From assembly GCF_016545825.1 (NCBI RefSeq), contig NC_052614.1:43804072-43868071 (forward strand): 64,000 bases of DNA, in the 5' to 3' direction. Positions 34,501 to 47,094 of this stretch are shown one piece after another. The position numbers and the translations under genes are program-made. Source of the DNA: Eucalyptus grandis (lineage: Eukaryota; Streptophyta; Magnoliopsida; Myrtales; Myrtaceae). Position 1 is the stretch's first letter, and every line of letters starts with the position of its first letter. Below the pieces are notes generated by a model. It was not told the origin of the DNA. It saw nothing but the letters and a program-made list of their open reading frames with translations, and searched no databases.

Positions 34501-36220
34501 CACCCCACCATAAAGGTATAGACCTTTCACAGGTGAGAATGTACTCTGTGGCATAAAACGAGACCACAACCACCGACTCCTAAAACACAAATTCAGAAAC
34601 ATAATTTTTGAGAAATGATGGGCGAAAGAGTCACCTTTTTCAACAGTACAAATGACAAGGGGAAAAGATACTGAAATCAGAGAAAGAACTACACTGGCTA
34701 AGCACTGAGAATGTTGACCTGGTACCTTCCAGCTTTTTCTGAAGCAGAATAACGATCCAATTTACAGGCATCAGCATAAGCAACAAGTTCATCATAAAGT
34801 CTTTGTAGCTCTTGCAGAGTGCCTACCTGAAAAAAATCATAATGTGCAAATCATTCAACAAAATACCAACTAGAAACAATTGCACACAGCAAACTCAAGC
34901 CAGTCCAGAAAGTAATCTATCTTATGGAGTCTAATGAGCAATCCCACCAAAAACCATGAAATAGATGGATTTTTGTTTTGGCGATTCCAACGATTTGAAA
35001 CTCAACTCAGGAGTTGCAATTCCTATACATCAAAAGGTAATAACAATTTTTCTAACATAACAAGAGCTTTAAAGTATGAAAGGTGAGGAAAAGGATGCTT
35101 CAAACGGCTACTGTCAACCACCATAGTAAGAATTTGACCTTGTCTTTACCTCATTTTTCCTGAACCATATTCATATGCATCCATGCACAAACGACACATC
35201 CAACCGGAAAGCTAATCATATGAGCTTCATTATTTAAACTACTGAACTAACAGAAACTTCACTTTAGATGATCTTACTCAATATCACTTCAATTAAAGGT
35301 CACTTAATAGTGTAATAGATTGAGCATATAGGAATCAGTGTTCTCTGTTCTTGTCATTAAACACACGAATCTTCTGAGTAAGATACCAACTTCATATAAA
35401 GAATTCGGTAACTGTCTCCCAAATATTAAGGTTAAGGAATGCACCTTTTCAAACTTAAATGCGCATGTACATTATTAGTTCATTTTTTCTGTCATTTAGA
35501 ACTTATTTGGTATTCACTAATTAAAGATCAATTATCCTATATCCTTGTAAAAATTCTCTCAAACTAGGAAAGAGAGGTGGTAAAAACAATGATGAGAAAA
35601 TACAGAACAAGAACATCTGCTAGAAGATACAGTAGGCATTTGACACTCAATCGAACATGCACCACTTAAATGCTAGTTTCACCATTTTTTTGGTAAATCT
35701 ACTTTCACATATCAATCGATGCACATACCAAACAACGCACACCACCAGAAAACACCACAAATAATTATCAGGAGGCAGCAGACTTTTGTTCTTCTACTGA
35801 AGCTCGGCGCATCATACCTGGCACATGTCACCATCCACGAGTTCACCTGCAGCAATTCGACGTTCATACTCGATGAGCGGCCCCGCTCGACTTGCATCTG
35901 CAGATGAAGAATTATAGTTAGGAAAACAACACGGAAACAATTCACGGCTTACACCGAAAATTGAAAAACATCGCGTCATGTGCATCCTGAAAGAACAAAC
36001 CTTCAGCACTAACTTTCTCGGCATCGACAGAAAGAGCTCTGGAGGTCCCCAAGTTAGGTAGTCCAAATACAGGTAATTCGTCATAGTACCTAGGCAGCCT
36101 TCGCGTTAAACTCGAATAGACCAAGGATCCCTGTCTCCTGGCAAGATTACAGGCGTGATAATAATGTCGGTGCTGGAAAGCAGCTCGAGATTGGCGAATT
36201 AACCGAGCTACCGCTCTCAT
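31503..36220 (-). CDS. AFG1-like (LACE1-type) AAA ATPase, 14 exons
   Basis: AFG1/LACE1 proteins are mitochondrial (in some cases peroxisomal) ATPases of protein quality control. Minus-strand exons: 36220-36001, 35897-35818, 34826-34726, 34579-34457, 34334-34265, 33999-33913, 33811-33746, 33630-33538, 33392-33336, 33234-33103, 33009-32919, 32469-32381, 31974-31781 and 31572-31503; all GT-AG, joining to 1473 bp (490 aa). The N-terminus (MRAVARLIRQSRAAF, Arg-rich, no acids) looks like a mitochondrial presequence. Key motifs: Walker A GGVGTGKT (exon 4), RIHFHDFMLNVHSRLQ, Walker B LLCLDEF (exon 6), ATSNRAPDNLYEGGLQRD (exon 8), DYRKMTS, VPLGANGCAYFPFEELCDRPL, HNRTAAYRFVTLVD, ELGFAKDRTISR. The last exon (RLARHKALSGAANTSKILHG) differs from the Arabidopsis tail I recall (RLTEMNSKEYLE), so the 3' end is less certain than the rest. 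Confidence 0.93.
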
Positions 36221-37112
36221 CTTCAATCGGAACGGACGGAATGTTAAGTTCCACCACCCCAAATCTCCTTCAACTAGATGAGATTTAGGAGCGGTTCAAC
36301 GTCTCAAATTGACGCAAGATCCTGAAACATTGAAATATTAAAAGAAAGAAAAAAGTAGGAAAAAAGCAGAGCATATTCTTGATACGGCAACAAAAACAAC
36401 TCACGGGCACACAATTAAGACAAACCAGAATAAACAAAGGACAGTTTTTCAGCTGATCGGAACGAAGTTTACTGAAAAACGCATCGTGAATTCTATCAAA
36501 AGAATTTCGGGAAAAAAAAGAAGAATTCTATCAAAAGAAAAGAAAAGCCGACGACCCCACGACGCCATCCTTTCTACGGAATTCATCGAACCCAAGAAAC
36601 CATCCCACAATTCCCACGGACCCAAAACCGAGAAATTCATCGAAACAGCGCACGACCCACGAAACACAGAGAAGCGGACGAGCCCAGAATCTAACCGGAA
36701 TCAAGAAACGGGAAGCCCACGTGACCAGCAATGGAGGGGACGAGAAGCAGCCGAGTCTCAGCGAGATCGAACAGGCGAGACACGATTGCAGATGGGTCTT
36801 GGACTTTGGGTGGCAGAAGAAAGAGAAGGAAAAAAAACCGAGGAAAAGGGTCTCTGCGAAGGCAAAGACAGCACCCAAAGTCGCGGAGAAGTCCTCGAAA
36901 AACGGTGATAAAACTTGAATAATATAAGACAGAGAGAGAGAGAGAGAGATGGTGAGCTTTTTGATGGGCTTTTTACACGTTGTTGGAAGTGGTTGACTCG
37001 CGATGCCCGCACGGATCAATCACGATGTCCCGCATCCGCACGCCTTCCCGTGGCCGTCGTCCTCTCGCCGTTTCCGAGCGTCCCAAACTTTTTATCCGTT
37101 TCGAGACCCAAA
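36221..37112. other. 5' flank of the AFG1-like gene
   Basis: Probable leader and promoter. It is purine-rich on the plus strand (pyrimidine-rich in the gene's sense), with a (GA)n tract at about 36931-36948 that reads (CT)n on the gene strand, a common element of plant core promoters and leaders. A spliced leader is possible (TTTCAG|GATCTT near 36320) but unproven. Overlapping frames at 36486-37019 look like chance. Confidence 0.4.
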
Positions 37113-38670
37113 GCTCCGGAAACACCGGAGGCAGATTTGCCGATTATATTTTCGGATTGGATTGGATTGGATTGGATTGGATTGGTAGTTAATTTTTGGT
37201 CATCTATGGAAGAATTTAAGAATTTGTTTGGGAGTGGTTCTCCAAAATTCATATTGTGACCGGATTGTTATAATTAAGTTGAAATTAAATATAGTACTTA
37301 TTGTCTCAACTCTTGGTATGACGTGCATTTTTTATGCATGTACATTAGGCGTCACTAGACCTAGTTGGAGTTGATTGGCGAGTTGAGCCGAAGAAGAGAA
37401 AAATGCTCTTTTAATCGGCCGATCAGATTTAAGTCAGCCAAAGCGTGCCTCTAAATCTCACCAATTGTTATGTGGTTTTCCTCTTAATAACGTTTAATTC
37501 CTTGGATTGATGATCAATTGGTATAAAAACTTGAATTGAACATGCTTTACGTTTTCCCTTTAGGTGGAAACTTGTAAGTGGATTGATAATTAACCCTTGA
37601 ATTTGATCGACTTCTGTAAGAAGGGAATTCGATAAGACAAGCGCTTTTAATGATCATATTACTTTGCTTATATTTATGGGAATTTACAATCAATTTGTCT
37701 TCCTCTTCCTTTATTTTCTAAAATTGGCTCTCTACTATTATAACGTTGATCTCACTCTTAGGGGGACCCAAATTGATCCTCACATCAATGTTTACTTAAG
37801 AGATCGTAAGGGCACATTAGTAAAAATACTTAAATCTCCTGCAGTTCACCTTCCCACATTCCACTTCTTCCTTTCAATACACGGCGCTCCGGAAGCCGGG
37901 GGCAGGTTTACCAATTATCTTTTGGGTTGGATTGGATTGGATTAGATTAGTAGTTAATTTTTCTTTTTATCATCTATGGAAGAATTTAAGAATTTGTTCA
38001 AGAGTCGTCCTCCAAAGAATCATATTGTCAACGAATTTTTATATCATCAAATTGACAGGCAACCTAGATTTGGATCAAGTTTAAAAGTCATCGTTTGACC
38101 TATTGGTATATCGCACATTTTCTATATATGTAGATGAGGTGTCACCATATCCGGCTGGACCTGATTGGGCAAGTCAAGTTGAAGAATGGAAAAATGCTTG
38201 CTTGATCTAGCCTGAGCATGCCTCTAAATCTCGTCAAATCATTCTGTCATTTTCCTCTTGATAGCGTTTAATCACTTGGATTGACAATAAATTGGTATAA
38301 AAATTCGAAACAAAAATGCCTTCCGTTTGCTTTTGTGTTCAACGTGAAAGGAGGTTCGAGCGAGGGGAATTTGATGGTATAGGTGGAAATTTGTAAGTGG
38401 ATTAATAATGAACCCTCGAATTTGATCGACTTCTATGAGAAGGGAATTCGATAAGACAATTGCATTTCATGATCATATTAATTTACTTATATCTATGGTA
38501 ATTTACAATCAATTTGTCTTCCTCTTTCTTTATTTTTATTTTTTTAAATTAGCTCTCTACTATTATAACGGTTGACCTCACTTTTAGGGTGGCCCCAAAT
38601 TAGTAAAAAAAAAAAAAAAAATAGTTCTCCTGCAGTTAATCTTCCCACACTCCACTTGCCCACGTCTTCA
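37113..38670. repeat. Tandem duplication of a roughly 775-bp unit
   Basis: Two diverged head-to-tail copies, 37113-37885 and 37886 to about 38670. Shared landmarks, each offset by 770-792 bp: GCTCCGGAA, TGGATTGGATTGG, CATCTATGGAAGAATTTAAG (37201 and 37971), GAGAAGGGAATTCGATAAGACAA-type sequence, and CTCCTGCAGTT...CTTCCCACA. It lies immediately upstream of the AFG1-like gene. No coding content recognised. Confidence 0.8.
37154..37185 (+). repeat. (GGATT)n pentanucleotide repeat
   Basis: Six consecutive GGATT units near the start of the first duplicated copy; the second copy has only about three units plus variants at 37925-37950. Confidence 0.9.
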
Positions 38671-38950
38671 TTCACATACAGTACCCGCGTGGATAATAAT
38701 AGACCTGGCGAAGTGACTATTACTTAATTAAAGGTCTTATCAAAAGAAAGATTGCATAATATATTCCAAGGGGAAGATAATTTTAAAGATTTTTTTTTTC
38801 TTTTTTTTTTTTGAAAGCTTACTAATTAAATACACCTGTCAAATGAGTAAAGTTGGATAGAAATTGGTCCAACTTAAATTGACTTATTTAAACTATTTTG
38901 ACCCAATTTCTATGCACTATAAATTTAAGGATTCATACTCCACCTGATCG
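38671..38950. other. AT-rich spacer
   Basis: Only T-rich and A-rich runs seen. Confidence 0.4.
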
Positions 38951-39381
38951 AGAAAAGTACCAAAAAATTATAAATTTATTGTATTAGCATCAATGTAATC
39001 GTAAACTTTTTACATTAATACCATTCAGTTCATTTGGCCAATTTAGGCTAGAAATTACTAACGTGGATGCCAATCATTCTATATGACACGGCTGCACTAA
39101 CATGGATATTTTTAAATATATATATTTACTTTTCCATATATTTTGTTGGTGGCCATTAGCCACAGGCAAGTGTTGGCCTCACTTAGTTGAGGCTTAGCGC
39201 TAGCGAGGCCCTCCTCGCCAGGTAGTGTTCGCACTTGCCCACCCTCGCCTATGGCTTGTGCTAGCCATCGGTAAAAAGAAAAAGGAAAGAAATAAAAAAA
39301 AGATAGAAAAATGTCTACGTCGGTGATTTCCGACTTAAAATTAATACTAATACAATAGATTTATAACATTTTTTACCTTTC
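38951..39381. mobile_element. MULE-like TIR element with GC-rich core
   Basis: Left end AGAAAAGTACCAAAAAATTA followed by TAAATTTATTGTATTAGCAT. The reverse complement of the right end, GAAAGGTAAAAAATGTTA then TAAATCTATTGTATTAGTAT, aligns along at least 40 bp. The centre has a GC-rich block on 'GAGGCC...CTCGCC' words and an A/G-rich stretch, the same architecture as 41568-42249. No clean target duplication found. Confidence 0.6.
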
Positions 39382-41088
39382 CCCCACCCAGTCTATATTA
39401 TTCAAATACTTCCATATATAAAGTGAGGTTTGCCGAGTAAGAGCAAGAGAGAGTCATAAATGTAAGTTGGATTTAAATAAATTGTGCACTCATGTGACAC
39501 TCATATTATTTTATCTAATTCACTTTCAAAGAAGAATTCGGTTACTTCAGTACAAGCAAAAAGACAGACCGAAGTTCCTTAGTTCTATCACTAATATTAA
39601 AATAGCAAATCATACAGCATGCAATAACTACAAGTACAGGAGAAAGCCCTCCGATCTCTCAAATCGGTTTAATCATTCTCAATCAATTATCATATATAAT
39701 TAACATAAATAAAGTTTCAACTCATTAAATATGAATTAAGAAATAAATTTATCACTCGTTTTGATAGGTCTACTGATATGCCATAATTCACTTTATTCAC
39801 GTCGTCTCGTTTTCGTTAAAACCGAAGGAGACAGGCACCTGGAGTGCGGTCCACGGAGGAGGAATCCCCATCGGCCTCTCGCGGTCCCCACAAAAAGGGC
39901 CTGGCCTTTCCGTGTGGGGCCCTTTCTAAAGTCACCCAGGCTGTTCCGAAAGGTGTCCAGCTGGACGTGGATTTAGCCGTTGGCCGAAATCAGACGGCTC
40001 AGATTGTTCGTCGGAGGTCGCGATCAGCACAGTGGGAGGGGCCCGCAGGCACTTTCTGCGGTGGAGATTGGCCGAAGGGGGAGGGGTTTGGTTGAGCCCG
40101 AGCCGTCGCGGTAAATAGGAAGAGAATCGGCCATTGCTGTCGACCGCATGGACTTTTTTTTATTCTCTCTCCCTCTTATCTTCTTTTCTTTATTCTCTAT
40201 TGAGTCTATTTTTATATCTAATGGAGCATGGCCATGGCTATCACATGAGTTATCTAACTATGAAACTTTAGAAATGGTCACTATCGTTAATTATCTCGAG
40301 CATTTTGCTTAATCTCTTTTATATTTTCATATGACAAGAATGCTCATATTAGACAGATAAAACTCAAGCTCATGAGATATCTTACTTATCTTATAAATGA
40401 GGTAACATTTCATATGCCCAATTCACGTACGCCAATTGTAAAAGTAACCATTGAATCAATTTTACTTAATGTGTATGAGAGAGAGAGAGAGAGAGAGCAC
40501 TTTGGGCCGCTTGAAGGGGGTTTAAAGGTGCGGTGACAACAGCGGCTCAAGCACGATGGCAATTAAGAAGGGAGCATAGAAGCCGCGAGAGTGGTATTTT
40601 CTCTAGACCAAAAAGAAAGAAAGTATGTGATCCAAAACAAAATGGTGCACGAGAAATTCACAACTTTCATCCTTTGGTGTTTAAAAAATTAGGAAGATTT
40701 TGCTGCAACAATCCATTCTGATGCCCTTTTTTCACTCGGACGCATCTACGTTGTCCTTCCGCAAATGAAGAGACCGGCAGGTATCTCAACATCGAGCCTC
40801 GTGTTGATTATACTGTCCAAACCGAGCTAAGCCAACTTTACGAAAACAAATTAACAAAGATTATTTGATATTTTTGCACCAAGAGGATAGGGCCACGAGG
40901 TCTCGACGACATTGATGTTATTCGGTCTCATTACGCGGTCGAGACAATGACTTCGAGCTTGACCTAACGGATACACATCAGCAGGAGGTATCTACCATGG
41001 ATATTCTGCACTCAAGAAACCCTTTTTCTTATCCGATCAAAAGGTCACTAGGAATCCCATGGCCCGCTGTGAAAGAATGGCGAATCAA
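39382..41088. other. Intergenic region with a GC-rich island
   Basis: 39790-40160 is clearly GC-richer than its surroundings and contains GACGGCTCAGATT, a phrase also found 5' of the HDDC2 gene (CGACGGCTCAGATT near 13225). It may be a relic promoter. A (GA)n tract occurs near 40478-40498. No gene recognised in 40500-41088. Confidence 0.4.
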
Positions 41089-41127
41089 GTAAATGATCAC
41101 CGACCAAAAAAAAAAGGGTAAATGATC
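41089..41127 (+). mobile_element. Micro-insertion: ACCGACC plus A-tail with exact 10-bp duplication
   Basis: The core 41099-41117 (ACCGACC, A-run, GG) lies between exact copies of GTAAATGATC at 41089-41098 and 41118-41127. Confidence 0.65.
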
Positions 41128-41150
41128 GGATAGCTAAAGTCCAACGTTTG

Positions 41151-41198
41151 AATACTCTTCCCTCTTGTTCAAAGAAAAAAAAAATACTCTTCCCTCTT
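41151..41198 (+). mobile_element. Micro-insertion: GTTCAAAG plus A-tail with exact 16-bp duplication
   Basis: The core GTTCAAAGAAAAAAAA (41167-41182) lies between exact copies of AATACTCTTCCCTCTT at 41151-41166 and 41183-41198. It is only about 24 bp from the preceding stub. Confidence 0.7.
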
Positions 41199-41567
41199 CT
41201 TGGTTTGCCCAGCCCTCCCAACTAGCCTTCTTTGGGCTTTGTCTAGAACTCCTGATGACAAACAAAAGTAGTTCTTCTATATGTATATATAAAGAAGTCT
41301 TAAACCTAATGTACCAAGACTAATTCAATATCAAAATCAAAATTTTTGTGCAAAATTCTAATTTATTTATTCCAATCAAATTCTGTAGAAAATTGCCAAC
41401 AGTCTACTCATTGCCAATCACGCTACATGTTACACTGCCACATTAGCAATTTCTAATGATAATAAGTCAAAATGATTATATTGAAATTTCACGCATAACT
41501 TTTTTTTTTTTTTTTTTTATTAATTGATTCTAAAGTCTTAAATATTTTGAAGGGTAGCTTTGTCATT

Positions 41568-42249
41568 AGTTATTGTCCAAAAGTACTAAATTTATGTAAT
41601 AATTCAATCTTCAATCTTTCAATTGTACTAATTGAGTTTTAAATATTTTGATAATTTGTCAATTTAGTTATAAATCTTATAATAGTTCCAATTTAGTCCT
41701 ATATTGGATAATTTGCTAATTTAGTAATTTAGTTTAATTTTGTCCAAAAATCGCTAATGTAGTAGTCTAATCAATGTCAACCGTCATACCTTAATCTTCT
41801 AAAAATTATTTTCTTTCCTTTTTTTTTCTTTTCTTTCTTATTTTTTGTTCCAACTTTGGGTTGGCGACCATTATTTTGGCCCTCGCCAGCCAACAAGCAA
41901 GGGTCATGGCCTTGCCTAGATCTAGGTGAGGGCCCAACGCCCTAGTCGAGCGAGAGTTGGAAAGAAAGATAAGAACAATAAAAAAATTCAGAAAAAATAA
42001 AAATAATACAAAATTTGTCCAAGTTAATATTGATCATGTCATGTAGGACGTTGATGTTGACTGATTGCCCGATTAGTGATTTTTTATGTAAAAAAAAAAA
42101 GTTAAAATGACTAAACTGGCAAATCGTGAAAAGACTTAGCATTAAATTAACAAATCATTAAAATGTTTAAGATTAATTGGCACAATTAAAAGGTTTAGGA
42201 TTAGATTGATCGTTATACAATATGTTTAGGATTTTTTGGACAATTATCT
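41568..42249. mobile_element. MULE-like TIR element with GC-rich core
   Basis: Left end near AGTTATTGTCCAAAAGTACT; reverse complement of the right end GATAATTGTCCAAAAAATCC. Both ends then carry repeated 'AATTTAGT..TAAAT..TTTTAATGATTTG' phrases in inverted order. The core (about 41855-41955) is GC-rich with GGCCCTCGCCAGCC and GTGAGGGCCCAACGCC. Additional similar phrases lie just outside both ends, so a nested or larger copy is possible. Confidence 0.6.
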
Positions 42250-44426
42250 AAGTTTATAATTACATTGACAAATTACTGAGTTTATGTTTGAATTGGCAAT
42301 GTATAATAGATTTCTTGAGACTGATGGACAATATCCCCATATATTACATGTCCATAAAGAAGTATATCAAAGTTGAGGTATCTTCGAATGCAAATTTGAA
42401 CTGGTCTCCCTTTTACGGGAAAATAAAATTTATCAAAGTCACTCATTCGGGTTTTGTTTCGCATATTATGTAATTTACGGATTTGCAAAGTACTTTAGGA
42501 TTCGCTTTATGGTAAACTTTCCCTTTCGAGAAAAACAGAACCGCTTTATTAAAAGAGGATCTGCTCACGCTGGTTTCTTAGAGTATTGGGGAATTATGCT
42601 CTTTTTTATTTTCCTCACTAGTTCCAGCGGTCATAACATAAAGCGAAAGACCGAATAAATTCTTGCTTTGCATATGAGCTCAGATTCGTTTGCTTTTCCA
42701 TTGGCATTTCCTCTATTTGTGAAGTACATGAAATGGACTGAAATGACTATGATAGGGTTTCTCTTTTCGCATTATCACATTAGTACCTCATTCTCGCCTA
42801 TAAGCATATATACTTCACTAAACATAAATAATATATTTTACTAAGGTACTATTACTCTCTCATTTGCAGATAACCCAGTAAAATCTATGCAAGTTAAGTA
42901 TAAACTCATGTCGTATAGCGGAGTAATCAGCATTATAAGTCATTTTGCATAGCCTTTCGGGGAATGCATCTTCTCACCATAACTTTTTGTAACCACAAGT
43001 ATGCGATTGGTATCTATGCTTTTGTGATCCAACAGTTGATAATCCTCGACAATTAGTATCAAAATGTTGCGATTTGTTTATGATGACATGAATTTATTGT
43101 TTCCTGCACATTGATCTCATGGAAAGGTGATGGGCCTTGGATCACACATTGCATAGGGCCATGGGAGCAGTGGCCTATTTGTAAAGGCTTGCGTTGCGTT
43201 GCAAGTCGTTTTGCCTTGACATCTTAAAGATTATAAAGGACAACGGAATTGGTTTGAAAGCACGAACACCATCTCGAATTTGAACTCAAGACGAGTAGAG
43301 AGAGAAGCTGAAGATTCCGATAGACGATGATGGGTACACGGTGGTGTAACAAAGGTTATAATAGAGATGGCAAATATCGATGCCTAATTTGTGTTAACGC
43401 ACTAAAAACTTTTAAAAGCACAAGATAACACTAGGGCTGACAACGAGACGGGTTTGAAAGAGCCGATGGTACCCCGACCATCCCAAAAACTTAGAACATC
43501 CCCAGAAACCTCGATCATGCATGGAACCCGACTCGAACTCAGGACAGATTCTCAGAGGGAAGTCCCAAACCCGACTTCCTCACATAAGTACAGAATACGC
43601 CCGTGACCGAAAGTAGCCGTCACAGGTGCTATGAAAGCCCGTGTTTTTTTAGTGCAAGACCAATGATTAACTTCAAAAACACGAGCTGAAATCGCCATCA
43701 CGAAGTCGGTTCCTTTGCTCAGTATCTTTTCAAATTTACGAGTACTTTAAACTTACAATACATCAAGGTTCATGGACCATTTTAAAATTTCAAAACAGCA
43801 AGCATAAAGAGGACAGCCAGATTCTGATACTTCCAGGGACATGGAAAACACAAAAGGGGCCAAAAGGATGGACGAAAGTGGCGCGTGACACCACAGGCAA
43901 CGACATAAAAAGGGAAAGAGAGCATCAAACGAAAGCGACCCGTAACAACTCACGCTCGACACTGCTTTACAGTACAACCTTCGGATACTTAGCCAGATAA
44001 AGAAGCTCCAGCAAGCCATGTTCATGTCACTCTCACCACCCAACTCCTTAGTCAAATACCACAAAAAAAGTTTTCAAGCTTCTCAAACCTCTTGTCCCAC
44101 GCTCGGGAACACAAGCAGCAGCATCTGATGATGCCGTTCTCCCCATCTCTCCTACACAAAAGCAAGACCCAACAAAGGCTGAAACTCTATACGGTCTCCC
44201 CAAAGCTCCCATCTACATTTTGCACAGTGAAGAACAAGCCCCTAAAGAAGGAACTGAAATTTGAAGGTAAAAAAAGAAAACGAAAGAGATGTGTATGTAC
44301 ACCACCATTGGGGAAAAAAAGATTGAAAAAGGAGGCACGAGAGGTTTTGAACAGTTTGCTCTAAAGAATCGTGCACACGCATTGCTGTCTTGTTCTTCTT
44401 TTTGGTTTTGCTTCCTCGTTTCGCGG
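42250..44426. other. Intergenic region and 3' flank of the receptor kinase gene
   Basis: No gene recognised. 42540-43740 contains no repeat that I can name. The part nearest 44427 should be the 3' UTR of the kinase gene. Confidence 0.4.
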
Positions 44427-47054
44427 CTATCTCGGGCCGGAGAGCTCCATAGCGTAGGTATCCAGGGAGTGCTCGTCGTCGTCCTCGTCAACAGACATGC
44501 CGCCGAACATGGTCGACCGGTCGGGGCCGTGAATGCTGGCTTTGGCGGCGCTGGTGATGAGGGAGAAGTTGGTGGCGGGGTTCAAGTGGTTGTGGGTGGC
44601 AGCCCATTTCTCAGCGAGCCCATCGCCTTCCAGCATCCGGACGACTTCAGACATCTTGGGGCGGTGGGCCGGCAAGTACTGGGTGCACAGGAGTGCCACC
44701 TGTAGCATCTCTCCCACGTCGATCCCGTCGTAGCTGCTCCCTAGCTCTTTATCCACCAGAAGTTCCACTTTCTTCTCTTGATGTATTTGCTTGACCTGTC
44801 GCAAAAAACTAGACCTGTTAGATATCTTGCCAAAAGAATGAAACTAAATACAAATGCCGTAAGAGAAAACATATCTAATGTGCTTGTGGGTCAGCGAATT
44901 TACAGGGAGCAATGTCTAATCTTATGGCGCATTGTAGGATCACACTGAACTCAGATGTTCTGAAGACTTGTTGATTGAACTTAAGCTTTACAGGTTTCTA
45001 TATGCACATTGCGTGCACGTGGATGCACAGACCTTCTAAAAATTATGTTATGGAGATTGAAATGGTTTTGTCTAAACGACATGCCTCGAGTGTAAAATGT
45101 TTGAAACGGGCATCAATGCACAAGGAGAAATAAGTGAAGCTTAATGCCTAATACCAGAATCATAAGATCTAAAAGATGCTTTTCAAACAGTACACAGTAA
45201 GTCGGTGAAAACATATAGGGAAATGGCCAAGTGCTGACTTAGGCTGCTAAGTTGTTAGTGCATTCTCGATTGTACTCGTACGCCTAATTCTTGCTCACAC
45301 ATAAAAACGAATCTGCACAAATGACTTACCCATTCGAGCATCGCTCCTTTCTGATTTACTGTTTTGCCAAACTCAAGAGCTCTCATTCCTGTTATAAGCT
45401 CTAACAAGAGAATCCCGAAGCCAAAGACGTCAGTTTTCTCAGATGATTGGCCCGTTGAGAGATATTCCGGAGCAATATGTCCAACTGTACCACGAACTGC
45501 AGTCGTGACATGGGAGTCAGCATGGTCCAGGAGCTTCGCGAGGCCAAAATCACCGACGACAGCCTCACAATAGTCATCAAGGAGCACATTAGCTGCCTTC
45601 ACGTCTCTGTGGATTATTTTTGGGTCGCATTGCTCGTGCAGGTACAGGAGACCCCGGGCAGCTCCAATGGCTATCCTCTTTCTTGTGTTCCAATCTAGCG
45701 CTGGTTTTGCTGTACAACCGAAGGTCATGAATGTATAAGAATACCAGTTAATCAGAGCAGGAACCAGACTTGCAGATAATGCCACACTTTCAATTCGTTA
45801 GAGCCATCATGACATTGCTCTGGACATAGTATGACCACCTGGGGTTTCAAATGCATTTCTTCAACAAAATCGAAATGTAGTTTGACCAGTCAACCATGTC
45901 GATTTGACTAGAGTGATTATAAACAAACCTTTGAGCCTTGAAGCAACACTACCATTGGACATGTGAGGGTAGACCAGAAGCCTTTCGTTCGAAGTGGCGC
46001 AGTATCCAATCAATCGCAGCAAGTTGCGATGGACTGCCAAGCTGATCATCTCCAGTTCAGTCCGGAACTGCAACTCTCCAGTTGTCCCAACTACATCTTT
46101 CAGGCGTTTCACCGCGACCATAGTCCCATCCCCAAGCTTCCCCTTGTATACATTGCCGAAACCTCCAGTACCAAGTATGTTCTTGGAGCTGAAATTGTCT
46201 GTCGCCAATTGCAGCTCTTTGAAAGTGAAGGTCTTGAGGTTTCCCAGGCTCATTAGCCCCACTTCTTGCTTCTCTGCAGAAACAGTTGACAGGCCCCAAT
46301 CAGCACATCACATCAGTCAATGACGTATCACGACAGAGTTTCTTTTCTAAAGAGAATTATGACACTAACCATTGATGTCGAGGATGATAAGATTTTTCTT
46401 TTTCTTCGCATGTAAAAGGAACCCAATAGCCAACAGAACAAGTGTGGCAAAGCTGAGACTGACCCCGAGCGCAATTGCCAATTTCTTGGACTTGGATTCA
46501 TCTGTATAAAACCAGAAGAAAAAGAATAACAAAAAAGATAAGGAAGAAGACAGTTCAATGGGTTAAAGAGAACAGAGGATTGTCGAGAGAATAATAATTA
46601 AAATAAAAGTGAAGGTTCTGAAGAAGTTACCAGCAGAAGTATTCAAGAAGGAAAGAGGGATGGGAATAGTTGATCCAGCGCACCCTTCACTTGGATTTCT
46701 TCCACATATCAATGGGTTTCCCACAACACTGCAGATTTCAACCATACAAAAATAAATTACAAATATAAAACCAAGTAAGGAATAATTTTGGAGAGAGAGA
46801 GAGTTGATACTTGAATGTTCTAGCAGGAAATTTGGGCACAGGTCCACTGAGATTATTGTAAGACAAGTCCCTGAAAAAAAAAAATTAAACAGAAAGCATC
46901 ATCACCAAAAATCCTTCAGGGGAAAAATAAATGAAACCCAGGCCCCAAACATTCAGCTTTGATTTTCTTTTCTTTTTTATAAGAGTTCTTTTGAGGTTTC
47001 GCAGCTGAATGATTACGATTCTCAAGGCATCGAATCGTTCAAAACAGAGAAAAC

Positions 47055-47094
<40 letters not shown>

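Noticed and set aside
35672..35710. Possible ninth micro-insertion (CTAGTTTCAC / CTACTTTCAC around a T tract)
   Set aside because: The duplication is short with a mismatch and the core is not distinctive; left out of the set.
36486..37019. Overlapping open frames of 140-160 codons upstream of the AFG1-like gene
   Set aside because: Both strands are open through purine-rich leader or promoter DNA and no family is recognisable.
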